Translations under genes and position numbers: made by a program
Shown here: positions 57,470 through 64,000 of the stretch, piece after piece
How the letters are laid out: each line of letters starts with the position of its first letter
Numbering within the stretch: the stretch's first letter is position 1
Notes under the pieces: generated by a model
Database searches by the model: none
Seen by the model: the letters and a program-made list of their open reading frames with translations, nothing else
Told to the model about the DNA's origin: nothing
Source: Thermincola carboxydiphila
GTDB taxonomy: Bacteria > Bacillota > Thermincolia > Thermincolales > UBA2595
DNA: 64,000 nucleotides
Assembly: GCA_016841725.1 (NCBI GenBank)
Contig: JAENYP010000012.1
Location: 62,001-126,000, forward strand
Reading direction: 5' to 3'

Positions 57470-57498
57470 TTGACACATCGAAAGTGAATATGTATACT
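57470..57498 (+). promoter_or_regulatory. Sigma-A promoter of the ilv operon
   Basis: TTGACA (57470-57475) and TATACT (57493-57498) with a 17-base spacer, about 25 bases upstream of the T-box leader. This is the best-matching promoter in the window. Confidence 0.85.
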
Positions 57499-57522
57499 AG
57501 ATTCAATATATTTTCAATTCAA

Positions 57523-57806
57523 AAGGTGATGAAGGGGAATTTATACATGCTGAAGGCCTCCAGAGAGCCGGGGAAGCTGAAAACCGGCGCCGGATTATGT
57601 ATAAGCTACTCACCCCTGAACCGGCAGCTGAACCGCATTCTTTGAGTGCCCAGTAGGTTTGCCCGGTGCAGACCGTTATCATGCAGGCGAAAACATCAAT
57701 TGAGAGGCCGTTTTATTATATTAATAAATGGCAAACAGGGTGGTACCGCGGAAGGTTATTAACCTCTCGTCCCTGATAGGGCTGTCTATCGGGCGGGAGG
57801 TTTTTA
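57523..57806 (+). ncRNA. T-box riboswitch leader of ilvD
   Basis: The T-box AGGGTGGTACCGCGG lies at 57737-57751. The terminator follows at 57761-57806 (ACCTCTCGTCCCTGATAG against CTATCGGGCGGGAGGTTTTT). Stem I is supported by TTATACAT (57541-57548) against ATGTATAA (57597-57604) with an AGAGAGCCGG distal segment. The likely specifier is CTC (57609-57611, Leu) in GCTACTCACC, by analogy with the leucine-specific ilv-leu leader of Bacillus; this reading is tentative. Uncharged tRNA would stabilise the antiterminator and raise ilv expression. Confidence 0.92.
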
Positions 57807-57827
57807 TATTTAAGGGAGGGGTTTATA

Positions 57828-59492
57828 ATGAGAAGCGATGCTGTTAAAAAAGGATTGGAAAAAGCGCCCCACCGCTCCCTCTTTAAAGCGATGGGATATA
57901 CTGATGAGGAACTCGCCAGGCCGCTTATCGGGGTTGTCAACTCTCAAAATGAAGTGGTACCCGGACACATTCATCTGGATACTATTGCTGAGGCGGTTAA
58001 GGCCGGGGTGCGCATGGCTGGAGGTACGCCCATTGAATTTCCGGCAATCGGGGTTTGTGACGGTATTGCCATGAACCATGCCGGAATGAAGTATTCACTG
58101 GCAAGCCGTGAGATTATTGCTGATTCTGTGGAGATCATGACACAGGCCCATGCTTTTGACGGTCTTGTCCTGATACCCAATTGTGACAAGATTATTCCCG
58201 GGATGCTGATGGGCGCTGCCCGCCTGAATGTCCCCGCAATAGTCGTCAGCGGCGGGCCGATGCTCACAGGCAGGCACCGGGGAAGGGACTTTTCTTTAAG
58301 TAATATTTTTGAAGGAGTCGGCGCTGTCCGTGGCGGCAGGATGACTGAGGATGAGCTGGCAGAGATGGAGGAGTCAGCGTGTCCGGGCTGCGGTTCATGT
58401 GCGGGTATGTTTACCGCAAACACCATGAACTGCCTGACAGAGGTGCTCGGGATGTCCCTGCCGGGGAGCGGCACCATTCCGGCAGTAACGGCAGCCAGGA
58501 AGAGGCTGGCGAAACAGACCGGCATGAAAATAATGGAACTGGTTGCCCGGGATATCAAGCCTCTTGATATTATGAATAAGGAAACCTTCCATAATGCCAT
58601 AGCTGCAGACATGGCCCTTGGGGGGTCAACAAACACAGTGCTCCATCTGCCGGCAATTGCCCATGAGTGTGGTTTTGAGCTTGACCTTGACAATTTCCAG
58701 AAGATTAATGAAAAGACACCACATTTATGTAAGTTGAGCCCTGCAGGGAGCCACCATATCCAGGACCTGAATGAAGCCGGCGGGATTCCCGCAGTGCTGG
58801 CTGAACTGAGCAAAAAGGGGATTCTTTATCTGGACCGGCCGACAGTAACCGGAAAGACTGTCAGGGAGAATATTGCCGGAAAAGAGATACGGGACCCCGA
58901 GGTAATCAGGCCTCTGGACAATCCATACAGTGAAAAAGGCGGCCTGGCAATTCTTAAAGGAAACATTGCTCCTGACGGGGCTGTTGTTAAGGAAGCCGCC
59001 GTAGCCCCTGAAATGCATCATCACAAAGGACCGGCCAGGGTTTTTGAATCAGAGGAGGAAACGGTTCAGGCGTTAATTGACGGCAGGGTTAATAAAGGAG
59101 ATGTTATTGTAATCAGGTACGAAGGTCCCAAAGGCGGCCCCGGAATGAGGGAGATGCTGACTCCGACTGCAATGGTGGCCGGCCTGGGACTGGATAAGGA
59201 TGTGGCTCTGATTACTGACGGAAGATTTTCCGGGGCCACCAGAGGAGCGTCTATTGGCCATGTTTCTCCGGAAGCCGCCGAAGGAGGTTCCATAGCGGCA
59301 GTGCGGGATGGGGATATTATTGAAATAGACATTCCCAACTGCAGCTTAAATGTCCTGATAAGTGATGCGGAACTGAAGGCAAGGCTTGCCGAATGGCAGC
59401 CCCGAGAACCCAGAGTCAAGAAAGGTTACCTGGCCCGTTATGCCAAGCTGGTGACATCTGCCAGTACAGGGGCAGTGCTCAAAGACAGTTAA
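57828..59492 (+). CDS. ilvD: Dihydroxy-acid dehydratase
   Basis: A 554-residue Fe-S enzyme of branched-chain amino acid synthesis that dehydrates dihydroxy-isovalerate and -methylvalerate. Cluster and metal ligand segments are [12 protein letters not shown] and [20 protein letters not shown]. Other marks are [14 protein letters not shown] and [13 protein letters not shown]. First gene of the T-box-controlled ilv unit; AGGGAGGGG precedes the ATG. Confidence 0.97.
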   Translation: MRSDAVKKGLEKAPHRSLFKAMGYTDEELARPLIGVVNSQNEVVPGHIHLDTIAEAVKAGVRMAGGTPIEFPAIGVCDGIAMNHAGMKYSLASREIIADSVEIMTQAHAFDGLVLIPNCDKIIPGMLMGAARLNVPAIVVSGGPMLTGRHRGRDFSLSNIFEGVGAVRGGRMTEDELAEMEESACPGCGSCAGMFTANTMNCLTEVLGMSLPGSGTIPAVTAARKRLAKQTGMKIMELVARDIKPLDIMNKETFHNAIAADMALGGSTNTVLHLPAIAHECGFELDLDNFQKINEKTPHLCKLSPAGSHHIQDLNEAGGIPAVLAELSKKGILYLDRPTVTGKTVRENIAGKEIRDPEVIRPLDNPYSEKGGLAILKGNIAPDGAVVKEAAVAPEMHHHKGPARVFESEEETVQALIDGRVNKGDVIVIRYEGPKGGPGMREMLTPTAMVAGLGLDKDVALITDGRFSGATRGASIGHVSPEAAEGGSIAAVRDGDIIEIDIPNCSLNVLISDAELKARLAEWQPREPRVKKGYLARYAKLVTSASTGAVLKDS

Positions 59493-59578
59493 GACAGGTG
59501 CCGGGTATCACCGGCTGATGCCGCCGGTAAATGACCGGCAGGCGTTGGCCGCCATTATGTATGACGGAGGTGGATAGG

Positions 59579-61240
59579 GTGAAATTATCCGGGGCGGAAA
59601 TAATTATCAAGAGTTTACAGGCAGAAGGCGTTGAAGCCATTTTCGGATATCCGGGGGGGCAGGTGCTGCCCATCTATGATGCTTTATATGGCTCTTCTTT
59701 GACACACTATCTGGTCAGGCATGAACAGGGGGCTGCACATGCAGCTGACGGTTATGCCAGGGCCACCGGAAAGCCGGGTGTCTGCCTGGCAACCTCCGGA
59801 CCGGGAGCCACCAACCTGGTAACAGGAATTGCTACAGCCTATATGGATTCGGTACCTTTAGTCGCTCTTACCGGACAGGTGCCCTGTGATATGCTGGGAA
59901 AAGATTCTTTTCAGGAAGCTGACATTACAGGGATTACACTGCCGATTACCAAGCATAACTTCCTGGTGAAGGATGTTAATGACCTGGCCCGGACCATTAA
60001 GGAAGCATTCCATATTGCCACAACTGGTCGGCCGGGGCCGGTGCTTATTGATATCCCCAAAGATATCTGTGTAAAGCAAACCACCTTTAAATATCCGGAC
60101 AAGGTTAATTTGAAGGGTTATAAGCCTACCATGAAAGGGAATAAAGGACAGATTTCCAATGCCGTAAAACTTATTGGGGCGGCGAAAAGGCCTGTTATTT
60201 ATGCCGGCGGGGGTGTTGTCGTCTCCAATGCCAGTGAGGAACTCTTCAGGCTCGCGGAGCTGACCGTCAGCCCGGTAACAACTACCTTGATGGGTATTGG
60301 GGCTTTCCCGGAGACGCATCCACTTTCAGTAGGGATGCTGGGGATGCACGGGACAAAGTCAGCCAATTTTGCGGTGAGTGAGTGTGACCTGCTGATTGCG
60401 GTGGGAGCCAGGTTTGATGACAGGGTTACCGGAAAGTTGGATGAGTTTGCCTCAGAGGCCCGGATAATCCATATAGATGTCGATCCTGCGGAGATTGGCA
60501 AGAATGTCAGGGTCGATGTGCCCATTGTCGGAGATGTCAAGATGGTTCTGACAGAACTCAATGGCAAACTGGAGCAGCAGCAATCCAGTGAATGGCAGGA
60601 GCGGGTTGCCAGGTGGAAGGATAAATACCCGTTATGCTATAAAGAAAACGGTGTTTTAAAACCACAATGTATTATCGAAGAAATATATAACATAACAAAA
60701 GGGGAAGCTACTATTGTTACCGAGGTCGGACAGAACCAGATGTGGGCTGCGCAGTACTACAAGTATACCAAGCCGCGAACATTTATCAGTTCAGGCGGAC
60801 TCGGGACTATGGGTTACGGTCTTCCGGCAGCAATTGGTGCCAAGGTGGGCCGTCCTGATTCAGTGGTAATAGACATTGCCGGTGACGGCAGTATTCAAAT
60901 GAACATTCAGGAAATGGCCACTGCGGTACACTATAACATTCCGGTGATTATTGCCATCTTAAATAACAGCTACCTGGGAATGGTGAGGCAGTGGCAGGAG
61001 ATATTCTATGAGCGCAGGTATTCCTATACCGATATCACCGGTCCCGATTTTGTGAAACTGGCAGAAGCTTATGGGGCTTTGGGGATGCGGGTAACAGAGC
61101 ATAAGGATGTCAGGCCTGCTCTGCAAAAAGCTATTGAAGCCAACCGCCCGGTGATCATAGACTTTGTCATTGAACGGGAAGAGAACGTTTTCCCTATGGT
61201 TCCTCCCGGCGGGGCTATCCACAAGATGTTAGGAGGTTAA
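59579..61240 (+). CDS. ilvB: Acetolactate synthase large subunit
   Basis: A 553-residue ThDP enzyme. The N-terminal domain has [16 protein letters not shown] with the catalytic-type Glu in [15 protein letters not shown]. The C-terminal ThDP motif is [13 protein letters not shown]...NN. GTG 59579 lies 6 bases after GGAGGTGG; the upstream ATG at 59531 would include that site and adds residues foreign to the family. The catalytic subunit works with ilvN directly downstream. Confidence 0.96.
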   Translation: MKLSGAEIIIKSLQAEGVEAIFGYPGGQVLPIYDALYGSSLTHYLVRHEQGAAHAADGYARATGKPGVCLATSGPGATNLVTGIATAYMDSVPLVALTGQVPCDMLGKDSFQEADITGITLPITKHNFLVKDVNDLARTIKEAFHIATTGRPGPVLIDIPKDICVKQTTFKYPDKVNLKGYKPTMKGNKGQISNAVKLIGAAKRPVIYAGGGVVVSNASEELFRLAELTVSPVTTTLMGIGAFPETHPLSVGMLGMHGTKSANFAVSECDLLIAVGARFDDRVTGKLDEFASEARIIHIDVDPAEIGKNVRVDVPIVGDVKMVLTELNGKLEQQQSSEWQERVARWKDKYPLCYKENGVLKPQCIIEEIYNITKGEATIVTEVGQNQMWAAQYYKYTKPRTFISSGGLGTMGYGLPAAIGAKVGRPDSVVIDIAGDGSIQMNIQEMATAVHYNIPVIIAILNNSYLGMVRQWQEIFYERRYSYTDITGPDFVKLAEAYGALGMRVTEHKDVRPALQKAIEANRPVIIDFVIEREENVFPMVPPGGAIHKMLGG

Positions 61241-61244
61241 GCTT

Positions 61245-61757
61245 ATGAGGCATATCCTTGCTGTTCTGGTAGAAAACAATCCGGGTGTACTTACACGTGT
61301 TGCAGGACTATTCAGCAGGCGGGGTTACAATATTGACAGCCTGACTGTAGGCCGTACTGAGAGTGCGAGGATTTCCAGGATGACTATAGTAGTCTCCGGT
61401 GATGACCAGGTTTTGGAGCAGGTTACCAAACAGTTACATAAACTCGTTGATGTTATCAAGATTAATGATATTACATCTGACCAGTATGTGGACCGGGAGC
61501 TGGTATTGATAAAGGTTGGGGCTGACCCTGCCGTACGGGCTGAAATAATGCAGATTGTAGACATCTTCAGGGCGCGGATTGTCGATATCGGACGGAAAAC
61601 CCTGATGATAGAGTGTACCGGTGATGAGGGTAAAATAAATGCGGTGATTCAGTCCCTGATGCCATTTGGCATCAAAGAATTGGTGCGTACCGGAAAGGTT
61701 GCCATGCAAAGGGGACATAAATTTACATCAATAAATGAAATCAGAGAGGATGATTAA
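61245..61757 (+). CDS. ilvN: Acetolactate synthase small (regulatory) subunit
   Basis: A 170-residue subunit with an N-terminal ACT domain ([20 protein letters not shown], then [12 protein letters not shown]) that binds valine for feedback inhibition, and the C-terminal domain from about 80. It starts 4 bases after ilvB with AGGAGG upstream. Confidence 0.97.
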   Translation: MRHILAVLVENNPGVLTRVAGLFSRRGYNIDSLTVGRTESARISRMTIVVSGDDQVLEQVTKQLHKLVDVIKINDITSDQYVDRELVLIKVGADPAVRAEIMQIVDIFRARIVDIGRKTLMIECTGDEGKINAVIQSLMPFGIKELVRTGKVAMQRGHKFTSINEIREDD

Positions 61758-61758
61758 A

Positions 61759-62754
61759 GTGGTAAAAATGTATTATGACAGTGATGCCGACCTTAATCTG
61801 CTAAAAGACAAGACAATTGCGATTATTGGTTATGGCAGCCAGGGCCATGCCCAGGCACAGAACCTTAAGGACAGCGGTCTTAATGTTATTATTGGCCTGC
61901 GCCGTGACCTTCCCGAGTGGGATGCTGCAGTTGCTTACGGTTTTGAGGTAATGAATGTTGCTGAAGCTGCAGCAAAAGCAGAAATCATCCAGATTCTTGT
62001 TCCTGATCAGATTCAGGCCATGGTGTATAAGGAGTCTGTTGCTGAACATATGACTTCCGGTAAGGCCCTGGTTTTCTCTCACGGGTTTAATATTCATTTC
62101 GGGCAGATTATCCCTCCTGCCGATGTTGATGTGTTTATGATAGCACCCAAAAGCCCGGGACACATGGTACGCAGGATGTATCAGGAAGGCGCCGGGGTTC
62201 CCGGACTGGTGGCTATTCACCAGAATGCCACAGGCAAGGCTATGGATGTAGCGCTGGCTTATGCCAAGGGAATCGGCTGCACCCGCGCCGGAGTTTTTGA
62301 AACAACCTTCAAGGAAGAGACCGAGACCGACCTCTTCGGTGAGCAGGCTGTCCTTTGTGGTGGAGTATCTGAACTAATCAAGGCAGGTTTTGATACCCTG
62401 GTTGAAGCCGGATATGCCCCCGAGATGGCATACTTTGAGTGCCTGCATGAGCTGAAGCTTATTGTGGACCTGGTTTATGAAGGCGGTCTGAGTTATATGA
62501 GGTACTCCATCAGTGATACTGCAGAGTATGGCGATTATGTCACAGGACCCCGGATTATTAATGAAGATACCAGAGAAGAAATGCGTCAGGTGCTTTATGA
62601 GATCCAATCAGGCCAATTTGCCCGGGAATGGCTCCTTGAAAACAGTGTCAACCGTCCGGTATTTAATGCTTTAAGAAAGCAGGATGCGGAACACCAGGTT
62701 GAGGTTGTCGGCAAAAGGCTTCGTGAAATGATGCCCTGGTTGAAGAAGAAGTAA
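61759..62754 (+). CDS. ilvC: Ketol-acid reductoisomerase
   Basis: A 331-residue class I enzyme. The NAD(P) fold is [20 protein letters not shown]; the nearby GLRRDLPEW loop determines cofactor preference. Metal-site residues lie in [13 protein letters not shown]-like sequence and [15 protein letters not shown] chose GTG 61759 ([12 protein letters not shown]), 9 bases after GAGAGG; ATG 61735 and 61750 overlap ilvN or the ribosome binding site. Confidence 0.96.
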   Translation: MVKMYYDSDADLNLLKDKTIAIIGYGSQGHAQAQNLKDSGLNVIIGLRRDLPEWDAAVAYGFEVMNVAEAAAKAEIIQILVPDQIQAMVYKESVAEHMTSGKALVFSHGFNIHFGQIIPPADVDVFMIAPKSPGHMVRRMYQEGAGVPGLVAIHQNATGKAMDVALAYAKGIGCTRAGVFETTFKEETETDLFGEQAVLCGGVSELIKAGFDTLVEAGYAPEMAYFECLHELKLIVDLVYEGGLSYMRYSISDTAEYGDYVTGPRIINEDTREEMRQVLYEIQSGQFAREWLLENSVNRPVFNALRKQDAEHQVEVVGKRLREMMPWLKKK

Positions 62755-62782
62755 GCCACGGGAAAAACAAAGTGTTAATCTC

Positions 62783-62808
62783 GGCCTCTTCTCCGAAGAG
62801 GCCTTATT
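62783..62808 (+). terminator. Terminator after ilvC
   Basis: GGCCTCTTC and GAAGAGGCC form a perfect 9 bp stem with a 3-base loop, followed by TTATT, 28 bases after the ilvC stop. Confidence 0.85.
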
Positions 62809-62820
62809 GGTAACATACCG

Positions 62821-63149
62821 CCACTGTTGGCTTCAGGAAATAACTATCGGTGAAATGGTTTGGCATTGTACCGATTTCCCGTACTGCTGCCTATGAGTCT
62901 AAGCTGCCAGCCCACGGCAACAAGGCAGCGTCCCCGAACTTGATGGCTCACTGGGATTATGTTATAAGATGGCCGCCTCTCGTTTTGGCGGGCCAAAACT
63001 TCCCGGCGGCCTTCGCCATCTTCGGACATCCGGGGACTCCCTGCCTTGCTGCCGGCGCTTTGCAGCAGGACTCATAACGGCAGCAGTACAAGGGAAATCT
63101 TGTACAACGCCAAACCATATCCCATAGTCATTTCCAGAGCCAACAGTGG
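62821..63149 (+). repeat. Palindromic dispersed element, copy D
   Basis: A 329 bp imperfect palindrome in the 475-base gap between ilvC and the next ilvB-like gene. Ends CCACTGTTGGCTTCAGGAAA and the inverted TTTCCAGAGCCAACAGTGG. The core is nearly the same as copy B (AAGATGGCCGCCTCTCG, TTTTGGCGGGCCAAAAC, GGCGGCCTTCGCCATC). It starts 12 bases after the ilvC terminator. Confidence 0.9.
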
Positions 63150-63229
63150 GGATTCGACCAATAAGCTGTGAAAGTTATTAATACGAATTATGATGCTAGG
63201 CTTATTAACATGAAAAAGGAGGGAATGGA

Positions 63230-64000
63230 ATGAAAATGACGGCTGCCGAAGCACTGGTTAAGTGCCTGAAGGAACAGGGTGTAGATGTTGTCTTCGGGTA
63301 TCCCGGAGGTAATATCCTGCCGGTTTATGATGCTATGTGTGAATCATTGGATATCAAACACGTGCTGGTGCGGCACGAACAGGGAGCCGTTCATGCCGCT
63401 GACGGCTATGCAAGGGTTACCGGCAGGGTAGGCGTATGTATGGCCACTTCCGGCCCCGGCGCTACCAATCTGGTTACAGGAATAGCCAATGCATATATGG
63501 ATTCCATTCCTCTGGTAGTTATTACAGGCCAGGTTCCTACTACGATGGTAGGGACTGATGCCTTTCAGGAAGTTGATATTACAGGAATTACTATTCCCAT
63601 CACTAAGCACAACTATCTGGTCAAGGACGCCCGGAAAGTGCCGCTGATAGTTAAACAGGCGTTTCATATTGCTTCTACCGGCAGGCCCGGACCGGTGCTA
63701 ATTGACCTCCCCAAAAACGTCTTACAGGAACAAATTACTTATGAGGATACCGGTGACCTGAAGCTGATGGGATATAAACCAACTTATAGGGGGCATAAAT
63801 CCCAGATTAATACGGCCTGTGACCTGATTATGCAGGCCCGCCGCCCCCTGATATACTGTGGGGGCGGAATACATGCCTCAAATGCTTCAGATATCCTGAC
63901 CAGGCTTGCTGAAATGCTGTCAGCACCGGTTACCTGTACCCTGATGGGTTTGGGCGCTATCCCGGGGGATCATGACTTTTCCCTTGGGATGCTGGGACTG
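63230..64000 (+). CDS. Second acetolactate synthase large subunit-like protein (cut by window end)
   Basis: The first 257 residues of another ThDP enzyme, clearly paralogous to ilvB at 59579 ([60 protein letters not shown]) but with many differences. AAGGAGGG lies 6 bases before ATG 63230. It may be a second biosynthetic AHAS or a catabolic acetolactate synthase; the part that would distinguish them is outside the window. Confidence 0.93.
   Translation, partial: MKMTAAEALVKCLKEQGVDVVFGYPGGNILPVYDAMCESLDIKHVLVRHEQGAVHAADGYARVTGRVGVCMATSGPGATNLVTGIANAYMDSIPLVVITGQVPTTMVGTDAFQEVDITGITIPITKHNYLVKDARKVPLIVKQAFHIASTGRPGPVLIDLPKNVLQEQITYEDTGDLKLMGYKPTYRGHKSQINTACDLIMQARRPLIYCGGGIHASNASDILTRLAEMLSAPVTCTLMGLGAIPGDHDFSLGMLGL

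Overview
The window looks like chromosome from an anaerobic, spore-forming, low-to-mid-GC Firmicute of the Clostridia (Peptococcaceae/Thermincola-like). This is inferred from the S10/spc/alpha ribosomal order with an adjoining ECF transporter and truA, a T-box leader, a CwlD-type spore amidase, candidate Spo0A boxes, Zn-ribbon (C+) S4 and L36, a ten-heme c-type lipoprotein and a membrane-anchored NiFe hydrogenase. No rRNA or tRNA gene was seen. Layout: 1-8891, secY end, map (no adk between them), KOW protein, infA, rpmJ, rpsM, rpsK, rpsD, rpoA, rplQ, a strong terminator, ecfA1-ecfA2-ecfT, truA and an ArsC/Spx-like protein. 9358-13928, asnS, a flavoredoxin-like protein, HD-GYP phosphodiesterase, hemerythrin and a TPR membrane protein. 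14105-19711, rplM-rpsI, decaheme lipoprotein, cwlD, and an AmmeMemoRadiSam pair whose AMMECR1 part is frameshifted. 19701-27920, small hypotheticals, hydrogenase hyd(small-large-cyt b), and two PAS histidine kinases on the minus strand. 28187-38446, a complete arginine cluster argC-J-B-D-F-G-H that also holds a radical SAM gene, a PNPOx-like gene and a small membrane protein. 38455-38981, remnants of a MntA/HepT toxin-antitoxin pair. 39008-55237, a polymorphic-toxin locus. 55306-64000, a membrane protein, aspartokinase, then ilvD-ilvB-ilvN-ilvC under a T-box, and the start of a second ilvB-like gene.

The most unusual region is 39.0-55.2 kb. A class I cyclic-di-GMP riboswitch followed by a terminator precedes a 2437-residue secreted YD/Rhs-repeat protein. 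Behind it lie three orphan C-terminal cassettes that repeat its 3' core almost exactly and then switch to unrelated AT-rich tips. The tips look aimed at the cell envelope: a papain/NlpC-like fold, a GH19 lysozyme-like domain, and a peptidoglycan-binding domain. Small membrane proteins or lipoproteins that could be immunity factors follow three of the four tips. The lysozyme-like tip is followed by a lipoprotein resembling the DUF4163/DUF3298 region of RsiV, a lysozyme-binding protein, which suggests a specific toxin/immunity pair.

Two dispersed non-coding repeat families run through the window. One is a palindromic element of about 230-330 bp with four copies (9012, 29242, 39449, 62821), all intergenic. 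The other is a 95-130 bp double-hairpin element with four copies (10799, 39008, 47463, 55124), three of which bracket the Rhs cassettes. Several broken genes differ from an intact frame by exactly one missing base in a short homopolymer, so sequencing error must be excluded before calling them pseudogenes.
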